From Saccharospirillaceae bacterium (GTDB lineage: Bacteria; Pseudomonadota; Gammaproteobacteria; Pseudomonadales; Oceanobacteraceae): a DNA stretch of 64,000 bases. Shown one piece after another: positions 32,351 through 39,709 of the stretch (its first letter is position 1; each line of letters starts with the position of its first letter). The stretch lies in the NCBI GenBank assembly GCA_021208685.1, contig JAJOJJ010000017.1, positions 62,001 through 126,000 of the forward strand, in the 5' to 3' direction. Below the pieces are notes generated by a model, which was given only the letters and a program-made list of their open reading frames with translations, searched no databases and was not told the origin of the DNA. The translations under genes were made by a program, and so were the position numbers.

Positions 32351-33100
32351 TCAGGACTGAGCAGCGCAATCGGCACAGTCCGGGCGGCGGGTAATCCGCC
32401 ATTCATGAAAGCGGCTGGCACGGGCATCAAACGACAGCAGCCGCCCACACAGAGACTCACCGGCAGCGCTCAGCAGCTTCAGGGCTTCCACCGCCTGTAA
32501 CGTACCGATAACTCCTACCAGAGGCGACAGCACGCCACTCTCACTGCAATTACGCTGGTCCGGCTGCACATCCGGATACAGGCAACGGTAACAGGGGCTG
32601 TCGGCCCGGCGCGGATCAAACACCGTCAGCTGACCGTCCATGGCGACAGCGGCCGCACTGACCCAGGGAATCCGGTGTTTCAGCGCCGCTTTATTGAGGG
32701 CGTAACGGACCAGAGGCTCATCGGTGCAATCCAGCACCAGAGAAAACTGCGGTAAAACCTGCTCAAGCCAGGCAGCATCTGCGCGGCGGATTTCGGTATG
32801 CACCCGCACATCATGATTCAGCTGCATCACGGTTGCCGCGGCAGACTCGGCTTTGCTCATTCCCACCCGTTCCTGCGGATGAATAATCTGGCGTGGCAGA
32901 TTGCTGAGTTCAACATGATCATCATCCACCAGCGTCAGCTGCCCGATACCGCTCGCCGCCAGATAGGGTAAAGCGGCCGCGCCCAAACCGCCCAGACCAA
33001 TCACCAGAACATGGCTGTCACACAGGGCCAGCTGGCCATCGATATCAATCTGGGGGAGGAAAATATGCCGGCTGTAACGCAGCAGTTGTTCGTCGTTCAT
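32351..33100 (-). CDS. moeB: MoeB, MoaD adenylyltransferase
   Basis: A 249-residue ThiF/MoeB-family enzyme that adenylylates the C-terminal glycine of MoaD so that sulfur can be added. The nucleotide loop is VIGLGGLGAAALPYLAASGIG (about 33-53); LSNLPRQIIH and LVLDCTDEPLVRYALN follow. Zinc cysteines are CYRCLYPD and CADC near the C-terminus. No rhodanese domain, as in enterobacterial MoeB. It begins 4 bases after the moeA stop; no Shine-Dalgarno is seen, so translation probably depends on moeA. Convergent with norR. Confidence 0.92.
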   Translation of the reverse strand: MNDEQLLRYSRHIFLPQIDIDGQLALCDSHVLVIGLGGLGAAALPYLAASGIGQLTLVDDDHVELSNLPRQIIHPQERVGMSKAESAAATVMQLNHDVRVHTEIRRADAAWLEQVLPQFSLVLDCTDEPLVRYALNKAALKHRIPWVSAAAVAMDGQLTVFDPRRADSPCYRCLYPDVQPDQRNCSESGVLSPLVGVIGTLQAVEALKLLSAAGESLCGRLLSFDARASRFHEWRITRRPDCADCAAQS

Positions 33101-33104
33101 GTTG

Positions 33105-34319
33105 TTAATTCAATAATGTACCCAAAGGCATTACACGAACCTGCTCGCCCGGCGCGACATGACCGCGCTCCGCTTCAAGTACGGCATATCCCTGAGCATC
33201 AGCAAAACCATGCAACAGGCCAGACCCCTGACTGCCACACGGCGAGGCCATTAATACACCCGCTTCAGAGTCCAGACGGATGCGCTGAAAGTCCTGCCTT
33301 CCCGGTTGTTTTCTGAAAGCTTCAGCAGCGGTTGCCAGCAGCGGCAGCGCCGCCTGAACACGTTCGCCACACAGCTGGCGCAATACCGGCTGAGCCAGTT
33401 GATCCAGGGTTACGATGGCCGATACCGGATTGCCCGGCAGACCAAAAAACCAGCTGTTTTTTACGCGTCCGAAAGCGAAAGGTTTACCCGGTTTCATGGC
33501 AACCCGCCAGAAATTAACCTCGCCCAGTTCATCCAGCACCTGACGGGTATAGTCGGCATCACCGACTGAAACACCGGCGCTGGTGATAATAACGTCGGCT
33601 TCCTGTGCTGCTGCAGCAATGGCAGAGCGCATGGCCTCAAGGGTATCCGGCAGCCAGGCAAAGTGGATAATTTCAACCGGCATACGCTCCAGCATCGCCC
33701 GTAAAGCAAAGCGATTGCTGTCATAAATCTGATGTGCCTGGCGGGAGTCGCCCGGCTGGCATAATTCATCGCCACTGGAGAACAGGGCAACCCGTAATTT
33801 ACGGAAGACCTCAGCCTGCGCCAGACCGACGCTGGCTATTAAGCCAATATGCAGCGGAGTTAAACGTTGTCCGGCGGCCAGCATTACCTCACCGCGACGG
33901 ATGTCTTCGCCGGCATGACGCACATGGCTGCCGGGGTGGAGTGGTACCTGCGAAACAATACGCTCGCCCTCTGCCTGCACATCTTCCTGCATAATGACGG
34001 TATCGGCGCCGGCCGGCATTTCGGCGCCGGTCATAATCCGCAACGCTTGTCCCGGTTGCAGCACACCACGGAAGGGATGCCCCGCCAGTGCCGCACCAGC
34101 CAGCGTTAAACCGGTGCTGCAGAGCAGCTTTGCATCGCGGCTGTGCAGCGCATAGCCATCCATCGCCGAGTTATCAAACGCCGGCACGGTTTCCGGTGCA
34201 TAAAGAGGTTTTGCCAGAATGCGTCCGTCCAGTTGCAGCAGAGCAACACTCTCTTCACCCAGGGCATATCCGGATGTCGCCGCCAGCATCTCGGCAACAG
34301 CATCGGCGACAGACTGCAT
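33105..34319 (-). CDS. moeA: MoeA, molybdenum insertase
   Basis: A 404-residue enzyme that inserts molybdate into adenylylated molybdopterin. Seen: VPAFDNSAMDGYALHSRD near residue 50, IMTGAEMPAGADTVIMQED, VGDADYTRQVLDELGEV and MKPGKPFAFGRVKNSWFFGLPGNPVSAIVT. The ATG at 34319 lies 2 bases after the narL stop, with AAGGGG upstream; a GTG two codons earlier overlaps narL. narL-moeA-moeB looks like one transcript, linking nitrate signalling to Moco supply. Confidence 0.94.
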   Translation of the reverse strand: MQSVADAVAEMLAATSGYALGEESVALLQLDGRILAKPLYAPETVPAFDNSAMDGYALHSRDAKLLCSTGLTLAGAALAGHPFRGVLQPGQALRIMTGAEMPAGADTVIMQEDVQAEGERIVSQVPLHPGSHVRHAGEDIRRGEVMLAAGQRLTPLHIGLIASVGLAQAEVFRKLRVALFSSGDELCQPGDSRQAHQIYDSNRFALRAMLERMPVEIIHFAWLPDTLEAMRSAIAAAAQEADVIITSAGVSVGDADYTRQVLDELGEVNFWRVAMKPGKPFAFGRVKNSWFFGLPGNPVSAIVTLDQLAQPVLRQLCGERVQAALPLLATAAEAFRKQPGRQDFQRIRLDSEAGVLMASPCGSQGSGLLHGFADAQGYAVLEAERGHVAPGEQVRVMPLGTLLN

Positions 34320-34321
34320 AC

Positions 34322-34978
34322 TCACCCCTTATCTTCACCCTGCTGGTTCACCATCCAGACCGCCGCTTCCACACGGGAGCGCAGTCCGAGTTTTTTCAGC
34401 AAATGCTTCACATGAACCTTGACCGTACCGTCGGAAATATCCAGCTCGCGGGCAATAACTTTGTTGCTCATACCCTTGGCAATGCATTCCAGAATTTCAA
34501 CTTCACGCCCGGTCAGGGCATCCAGTTCAGATGCAGGACGCACCGCCGGACGGCGAATAGCAGCGGCCAGAACCTTGGTCACCGCTTCACTCAACACCAT
34601 TTTGCCGCCGACAGCCTGCTTAATCTGCTCAAGCAGCATATCCGGGTCGGTATCTTTCAGCAGATAACCATCAGCTCCCTGACCAATAGCAGTAAGCACA
34701 TCGTCATCAGCATCCGAGACTGTAAGCATAACGATTCTGGAAGTAATACCCCGGTCGCGTAATTTATTCAGTGTCTGCAGACCATCCATACCCTGCATAT
34801 GTAGATCAAGAATAATAAGATCCGGCTCATCTTCTATCGCAAGATCAATTGCTTCAACACCGCTGCTGGCTTCGGCGATAACCTCAAGATCATCCTCAAA
34901 TGCAAGCAGCTGCTTTAGTCCTTTACGCAACAGGGGATGATCATCGACCAACATGATTGTCGATTTTTTGCTATCCAT
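34322..34978 (-). CDS. narL: NarL, nitrate/nitrite response regulator
   Basis: A 218-residue two-component regulator: receiver domain with acidic pocket VDDHP, phosphoacceptor Asp58 (LIILDLHMQGMDG) and conserved Thr/Lys (VMLTVSD, LLKDTD), a linker, and a LuxR/NarL helix-turn-helix (LTGREVEILECIAKGMSNKVIARELDIS). Close to NarL/NarP. Its partner kinase NarX is 24 kb away at 59429. Likely binding sites (TACYYMT heptamers) occur upstream of norQ, nosR, narK2 and narX/narG. It begins at ATG 34978, about 23 bases after a predicted promoter, without a clear Shine-Dalgarno. Confidence 0.92.
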   Translation of the reverse strand: MDSKKSTIMLVDDHPLLRKGLKQLLAFEDDLEVIAEASSGVEAIDLAIEDEPDLIILDLHMQGMDGLQTLNKLRDRGITSRIVMLTVSDADDDVLTAIGQGADGYLLKDTDPDMLLEQIKQAVGGKMVLSEAVTKVLAAAIRRPAVRPASELDALTGREVEILECIAKGMSNKVIARELDISDGTVKVHVKHLLKKLGLRSRVEAAVWMVNQQGEDKG

Positions 34979-35008
34979 TTTTTTACCATTCTAGCTAATT
35001 TTCGCTCT

Positions 35009-35036
35009 ATACTAAGGAGCATCCAATTAAAGTCAA
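35009..35036 (-). promoter_or_regulatory. Sigma-70 type promoter for narL-moeA-moeB
   Basis: On the minus strand TTGACT (-35, 35036-35031) and TAGTAT (-10, 35014-35009) are 16 bases apart. The start of transcription would be near 35001. A NarL-like heptamer TTGGGTA (35074-35080) lies upstream in the same divergent region and may give autoregulation. Confidence 0.45.
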
Positions 35037-35148
35037 TTGAGATTAAATCAGATGAAACTCACTATACTCTTTATTGGGTATGCGTTCTTTAGTATTGTAA
35101 GAGTATGATTGCCGACCCAATATCACTGCCAGTTCAGAGGTGTTCAAC

Positions 35149-36246
35149 ATGGCGGAAAATAATAGCATTCTGATAGTGGGCGATAACTTAACCTCTCACA
35201 GACTTCAGGACAAACTCTCCGAGAGTAATTGTTTCAGCCATATCCATCTGTTGTCGCAATCTGATCATCGATATTTTCCGCGGCAATACCGTCCTCAGCT
35301 GCTTGCAGGTATCTTGTCTATAGAGGAAATGGAAACACCTCAAGACTGGTATCGCGCGAGAAACATTCGATATATATGCCGCCATACAGAGCCGGATATA
35401 GATTATGCTGCCGTCATCGATACACGCCCTGATGACAAACACGTATCAGTATTAAAAACAACTGGAGATCGGAGTCTCTATATCCCGCTACATACGCCCG
35501 AAAGCATTAAACTGGCCAAAAGCCACCTAAATAAATCTGGTAGCGTAGTCATCATTGGCAACTCTGAAATTGCAATCCAATATGCTATCAATTCAGCTCG
35601 CGCAGGATTCCAAGCCTATTTGATTTCAGAAAAAAACACTTTCATAAACCCTTTATTTGATAAAATCACCCAGACTCATATTTACAGAGAAATCATAAAA
35701 AACGGCGTCAAGATAATTTCACCCACCGAAAGGCACTCTATACCAAATAACGCACCTTTCATTTTTATGCCGATGAGTAAAAAGAGGAAATCCATTCATC
35801 CAAATACAGAAATGACGCTCACACCGAGCATTAAATTTCCCGATGGAGGTGATCATTTCAAGACACCGGAATCATTAATAAATACATTTGCTTCCCGATG
35901 CGTTAAAACCTTAACTGGAAGTTATATAAAATCAGAATCCATTCATAAAATATTATCGAAAAATCCAGATCTTCCGCACCGAATATCAGTAGATAAGTTA
36001 GCAATCCATTACGCAGGAACATTAAATCAAGACAAAAAAATTCAATGCGCCACGATGCACATACCAGAATATGGCACGTACCGTAAGATTTTCATTTCAG
36101 ATAATCATATAGTCGGATTTATTCTAGTCGGCGATATCCGTGGCAGTGAAACCCTTACGGACATGATGCTAATACACCAAGACATCCATTATTGTCGGGA
36201 TCAGCTTCTTTTCACAGGTCAGCAATCTGCCATAACATACCCATAA
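35149..36246 (+). CDS. Degenerate FAD/NAD(P) oxidoreductase-like protein
   Basis: A 365-residue protein whose order of segments follows NirB N-terminal/NorW/rubredoxin reductase flavoproteins: an N-terminal strand-loop SILIVGDNLTSHRL, RPQLLAGILSIEEMETPQDWYR, KTTGDRSLYIPLHT, a second dinucleotide-like fold VVIIGNSEIAIQYAINSARAG, and a C-terminal KIFISDNHIVGFILVGDI. Both GxGxxG nucleotide loops are eroded (VGDNLTS, IGNSEIA), so FAD and NAD binding is doubtful. GC is about 40% by counting two lines, well below neighbours. The start is ATG 35149 with AGAGGTG upstream; a GTG at 35140 is also in frame. It lies between narL (divergent) and the Moco riboswitch. Possible sensor, scaffold or decaying NADH-nitrite/NO reductase component. 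Confidence 0.6.
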   Translation: MAENNSILIVGDNLTSHRLQDKLSESNCFSHIHLLSQSDHRYFPRQYRPQLLAGILSIEEMETPQDWYRARNIRYICRHTEPDIDYAAVIDTRPDDKHVSVLKTTGDRSLYIPLHTPESIKLAKSHLNKSGSVVIIGNSEIAIQYAINSARAGFQAYLISEKNTFINPLFDKITQTHIYREIIKNGVKIISPTERHSIPNNAPFIFMPMSKKRKSIHPNTEMTLTPSIKFPDGGDHFKTPESLINTFASRCVKTLTGSYIKSESIHKILSKNPDLPHRISVDKLAIHYAGTLNQDKKIQCATMHIPEYGTYRKIFISDNHIVGFILVGDIRGSETLTDMMLIHQDIHYCRDQLLFTGQQSAITYP

Positions 36247-36304
36247 AGAGGCATGTCACTATCCCGGGAAGCGGATAGTAGCAGCCCCCTCATACCGCTA
36301 TATT

Positions 36305-36431
36305 CAACTGACGCCGAGCTGATCTGCCTAACGCTCACTCCCCTCATCGGTGAGTTATGGCAGCTCAGCCGTGGCAATACTGCCACCGGGATTCAGGGGA
36401 AACCCAGCTTCCTCCCATGCTTGGAAAGGTG
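36305..36431 (+). ncRNA. Molybdenum cofactor (Moco) riboswitch upstream of moaA
   Basis: The leader before moaA contains the conserved Moco-RNA phrases CTGACGCCGAGCTG, CCGTGGCAATACTGCCACC and CCTCCCATGCTTGGAAAGGTG, closely like the E. coli moaA leader. Visible stems: GAGCTG (36316-36321) with CAGCTC (36361-36366), CTCAC with GTGAG (36334-36354), and GTGGCA (36371-36376) with TGCCAC (36381-36386). The moaA ribosome site (GGAAAGGTG) is built into the 3' end, so cofactor binding would block translation. Boundaries are approximate. Confidence 0.8.
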
Positions 36432-36435
36432 TCTT

Positions 36436-37407
36436 ATGCTGACCGACCGTTTTGCCCGGCGCTTTACTTATCTGCGCCTGTCGCTGACTGAACGCTGTAA
36501 TTTCCGTTGTACCTACTGCCTGCCAGAAGGTAATGATTGTGATACAGCAGAGTCTGATCTGAATATCCATGAAGTCCGCCGCCTGCTGACCGCCTTTGCC
36601 CGTCTGGGTACCCGTAAGGTTCGCTTGACCGGAGGAGAGCCGGCACTGCGCCGCGATCTCAGCGAAATTATCAGCTTATGTAAATCAGTGCCGGGCATAG
36701 AACAGGTTGCCCTGACCACCAATGGCTACAATCTGCAGAAAGAAATATCCGGCTGGAAAAAAGCCGGACTGGATGCCCTGAACATCAGCGTCGACAGCCT
36801 TGACCCTGCCATTTTTTCACGCATAACCGGGGCCGATCGTCTGCATTATATTTTGCAGGGGATCGATCAGGCCCTGCAGCTGAATGTTCAGAAAGTAAAA
36901 CTGAACACCGTCTTATTACGCCAGCACAATACCCATTCTCTTCCTGGCTTTTTGCGTTTTATAAAAGACCGGCCTGTATCACTACGTTTTATTGAATTAA
37001 TGCGGACCAACGATAATGCCGGATTCTATCAGGAACAGCATTTAAGCGGTGAATTTATCCGTCAGCAGCTGACCGAGGATGGCTGGCAAGTGCAGCCTAA
37101 GGCAACCACCGATGGTCCGGCGCTGGAATATGCCCATCCGGATTATGCTGGCCGGGTCGGACTCATCATGCCTTACAGTAAAGATTTTTGCAGCAGCTGC
37201 AATCGCCTGCGCGTATCCAGTAAAGGGGAATTATTTCTCTGCTTATTTGCCGACGAGCATCAAAGTCTGCGTGAGCTGCTGCAAAGCGACGACTCCGCAC
37301 CGGTCGAAGCATTTTTACAGCGGGCCATTGGCGGAAAAGAAAAAAGCCACTATCTGCATCAGCAACGCAGTGGCCAGACCCGTCATCTGGCCATGATCGG
37401 GGGGTGA
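36436..37407 (+). CDS. moaA: MoaA, GTP 3',8-cyclase
   Basis: A 323-residue radical SAM enzyme, first step of Moco synthesis. The SAM cluster motif CNFRCTYC is at 21-28, followed by RKVRLTGGEPALRRDL, and the second C-terminal cluster motif is FCSSCNRLRVSSKGELFLCLF. The protein ends in GG, which MoaA needs. The ATG at 36436 follows GGAAAGGTG. The open frame extends upstream to 36253 but that part is the riboswitch, not protein. Leads moaA-mobA-moaB-moaC-moaD-moaE. Confidence 0.95.
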   Translation: MLTDRFARRFTYLRLSLTERCNFRCTYCLPEGNDCDTAESDLNIHEVRRLLTAFARLGTRKVRLTGGEPALRRDLSEIISLCKSVPGIEQVALTTNGYNLQKEISGWKKAGLDALNISVDSLDPAIFSRITGADRLHYILQGIDQALQLNVQKVKLNTVLLRQHNTHSLPGFLRFIKDRPVSLRFIELMRTNDNAGFYQEQHLSGEFIRQQLTEDGWQVQPKATTDGPALEYAHPDYAGRVGLIMPYSKDFCSSCNRLRVSSKGELFLCLFADEHQSLRELLQSDDSAPVEAFLQRAIGGKEKSHYLHQQRSGQTRHLAMIGG

Positions 37408-37410
37408 GAT

Positions 37411-37950
37411 ATGTTCAGTGCCATTATTCTTGCCGGTGGACGCTCTTCACGTATGGGGACCGATAAAGCGCAGCTGCCGATGAACGGTCTGCCGCTATGG
37501 CTGCAGCAGCAGGTACGGCTGCAACAGGCGGGTTGTGACGATATTCAGCTCAGCCATCCGCAACTGGGCACTCCCGACCAGCAGGCAGGGCATGGGCCCT
37601 TGTCCGGCCTGCATACTCTGCTGCCATTCTGCAAACATGAGCGTGTACTGGTACTGGCCGTCGATATGCCCTGGATGACGGCAGCACTTTTGCGCACTCT
37701 GATACGTCATTCACAGGAACAGCCGGTTTTCTTTAAAGATCATTATCTGCCCTGCGTGCTGCATAACAGCAGTGATTTACAGTCTTATATTGCAAAACAA
37801 CTGCATGAAAAAGGGCGGCGTTCTGTTGGTGCCCTGCTGTCTTATTGTGCGGCCAGAGCAATTCCCTGCCCATCACCACAGCTGTTGCTGAATACAAATA
37901 CTCCCGAAGACTGGCAGCTGGCCTGTCACGCTTCGCAAGGCGGTCATTAA
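37411..37950 (+). CDS. mobA: MobA, molybdenum cofactor guanylyltransferase
   Basis: A 179-residue nucleotidyltransferase with the GTP-binding motif IILAGGRSSRMGTDKAQLP at residues about 5-23, HGPLSGLHTLL, and LVLAVDMPWMT. It joins GMP to Mo-molybdopterin to give the bis-MGD cofactor that NarG needs. Slightly shorter than E. coli MobA. It starts 3 bases after the moaA stop and ends 1 base before moaB. Confidence 0.9.
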   Translation: MFSAIILAGGRSSRMGTDKAQLPMNGLPLWLQQQVRLQQAGCDDIQLSHPQLGTPDQQAGHGPLSGLHTLLPFCKHERVLVLAVDMPWMTAALLRTLIRHSQEQPVFFKDHYLPCVLHNSSDLQSYIAKQLHEKGRRSVGALLSYCAARAIPCPSPQLLLNTNTPEDWQLACHASQGGH

Positions 37951-37951
37951 T

Positions 37952-38488
37952 ATGAGTAAACATACCAGCAAAGAATTTTTCCGCTTAAACATTGCCATTC
38001 TGACGCTGTCGGATCATCGCACTCCGGCCGAAGACAGCAGTGGCAATCTGCTGTTGGCACTGGCTCAGGAAAGCGGCCACACAATCCGCGCCCGCGCCCT
38101 GTTAAAGCATAACCGTTATGACATCCGCGCCTGCATCAGCGACTGGATTGCCAGCCAGGACATCCAGGTCATTATTATTAATGGCGGCACCGGTTTCTCT
38201 GAGGGCAACTGCACACCAGAAGCCATCCGCCCTTTATTTGATGCAGAGGTCGAGGGCTTCGGCGAGCAATTCCGGCAGCTAAGTTTTACCGATATTGGCA
38301 GCAGCAGTATGCAGTCCCGGGCACTGGCCGGCATTGCCAATAAAACCCTTATTTTTGCTGTTCCCGGGTCTGGCGGCGCCTGCCGCCAGGCCTGGGAAGC
38401 GCTGATCGCACCACAGCTGGACAGCCGCACCGGGCCCTGTAATTTCGTTGCCCATGTTAAAAACAGCCCTGTTAATGCCTGTCGTTAG
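37952..38488 (+). CDS. moaB: MoaB-type molybdopterin adenylyltransferase-like protein
   Basis: A 178-residue MoaB/MogA-fold protein: FRLNIAILTLSDHRTPAEDSSG, VIIINGGTGFSEGNCTPEA, VEGFGEQFRQLSFTDIGSSSMQSRALAG, LIFAVPGSGGACRQAWEALIAPQLD. The GTGFSEGNCTPEA form (rather than GTGPALRDVTPEA) is typical of MoaB. In E. coli MoaB has no proven essential role since MogA does the adenylylation. Both occur here. It lies in the moa operon between mobA and moaC. Confidence 0.88.
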   Translation: MSKHTSKEFFRLNIAILTLSDHRTPAEDSSGNLLLALAQESGHTIRARALLKHNRYDIRACISDWIASQDIQVIIINGGTGFSEGNCTPEAIRPLFDAEVEGFGEQFRQLSFTDIGSSSMQSRALAGIANKTLIFAVPGSGGACRQAWEALIAPQLDSRTGPCNFVAHVKNSPVNACR

Positions 38489-38513
38489 GCCCTAACAGAC
38501 CCTGGAGAATTTT

Positions 38514-39002
38514 ATGTCAGATCTGACCCATATTGATCAGCACGGTCATGCTCACATGGTCGATGTGTCGGCCAAGGAAAGCAGTCTGCGCAGCGCTTAT
38601 GCCAGCGCCAGAATCATCACCCGCCCGGATGTTATCGCCCGTATTCAGCAGGCTGAAATTAAAAAAGGTGACGTACTGGCAACGGCACGCATCGCCGGCA
38701 TTATGGCGGCCAAACGTACCAGCGATTTAATTCCGCTTTGCCATCCGCTGGCCCTGAGCAAAGTCAGCGTAGATTTTGTTCTTTCAGAACAGGAAATTCA
38801 TATCACGACTCTGTGCCGTCTGCGCGGCCAGACCGGCGTGGAAATGGAAGCGCTCACGGCGGCATCCGTTGCAGCCCTGACCATTTACGATATGTGCAAA
38901 GCGGTTGATCCGGCCATGGTCATCAGTGATATCCGCCTGCAGGAAAAGCAAGGCGGTAAAAGCGGCCACTGGCTGCGTAGCGGAGAATCTGATCATGTTT
39001 AA
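38514..39002 (+). CDS. moaC: MoaC, cyclic pyranopterin monophosphate synthase
   Basis: A 162-residue enzyme that converts 3',8-cyclo-GTP to cPMP after MoaA. Motifs: [42 protein letters not shown] (catalytic His/Lys region), [25 protein letters not shown] and the ending KQGGKSGHW. Length and ends are typical. GGAGAATT precedes the ATG. It overlaps moaD by 8 bases. Confidence 0.94.
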   Translation: MSDLTHIDQHGHAHMVDVSAKESSLRSAYASARIITRPDVIARIQQAEIKKGDVLATARIAGIMAAKRTSDLIPLCHPLALSKVSVDFVLSEQEIHITTLCRLRGQTGVEMEALTAASVAALTIYDMCKAVDPAMVISDIRLQEKQGGKSGHWLRSGESDHV

Positions 39003-39240
39003 TATTGTTTTTTTTGCCGCCCTGCGCGAAACCCTTGGTTGCGGGCAACTTAACTGGCAAAGCGAAGCCAGAAGTATTGCCGGTTTAATACAGGAATTAC
39101 GCGCCCAGGGAGAGAACTGGGACTCAGCACTGGCCAGGCCCGATCTGCTCTGTGCCCGTAATCAGCAACTGTGTACACCTGACGAAGCAATTACTGCCGG
39201 TGATGAAATTGCTTTTTTCCCTCCGGTAACCGGTGGCTGA
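38995..39240 (+). CDS. moaD: MoaD, small subunit of molybdopterin synthase
   Basis: An 81-residue beta-grasp sulfur carrier ending in PPVTGG; the C-terminal Gly-Gly becomes a thiocarboxylate after MoeB action and supplies dithiolene sulfur. The start [15 protein letters not shown] at 38995 is inside the end of moaC (8-base overlap); the longer frame upstream is only shadow. Confidence 0.92.
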   Translation: MFNIVFFAALRETLGCGQLNWQSEARSIAGLIQELRAQGENWDSALARPDLLCARNQQLCTPDEAITAGDEIAFFPPVTGG

Positions 39241-39241
39241 T

Positions 39242-39709
39242 ATGGAACATTTAACCCGGATCAAAGTGCAGCAGGAAGATTTTAATCTGGCCGACGAATA
39301 CGCAGCGCTGGGTAATCAGGCTGATTGCGGAGCCATCGTCAGTTTTATCGGCAGTGTTCGCGAGCTGGCCGGCGACCCGTTATTAAGCATGACGCTGGAG
39401 CATTATCCGGGCATGACTGAAAAATCATTATTGCAGATCACCGAACAGGCGCGGCAACGCTGGCCCCTCGGCAATATCACCATTATTCATCGCATTGGTA
39501 CATTAAGCGTTAACGAGCAGATTGTGCTGGTACTGGTCAGCAGTGCTCACCGTGAAGCCGCTTTCCGCGCCTGTGAATTTATTATGGATTTTCTGAAAAC
39601 CCGCGCGCCGTTCTGGAAAAAAGAACAGACAACAGCAGCCGGCTATTGGGTGGAAGCAAAAGACTGTGACAACCAGGCCGCTCAGCGCTGGTCGTCGCCG
39701 GAATCATAA
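39242..39709 (+). CDS. moaE: MoaE, large subunit of molybdopterin synthase
   Basis: A 155-residue protein that with MoaD converts cPMP to molybdopterin. Motifs: CGAIVSFIGSVRELAGD, LTLEHYPGMTEK-like segment, IIHRIGTLSVNEQIVLVLVSSAHREAAFRACEFIMD, and the catalytic lysine loop KTRAPFWKKEQT. The ATG at 39242 follows the moaD stop by one base; a GTG at 39233 overlapping moaD is an alternative. Its 3' end overlaps the convergent phosphoketolase end by 6 bases. Confidence 0.93.
   Translation: MEHLTRIKVQQEDFNLADEYAALGNQADCGAIVSFIGSVRELAGDPLLSMTLEHYPGMTEKSLLQITEQARQRWPLGNITIIHRIGTLSVNEQIVLVLVSSAHREAAFRACEFIMDFLKTRAPFWKKEQTTAAGYWVEAKDCDNQAAQRWSSPES

Noticed and set aside
36253-36435. N-terminal extension of moaA
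   Set aside because: The extra 61 codons coincide exactly with the Moco riboswitch stems, and MoaA begins normally at 36436 with a good ribosome site.
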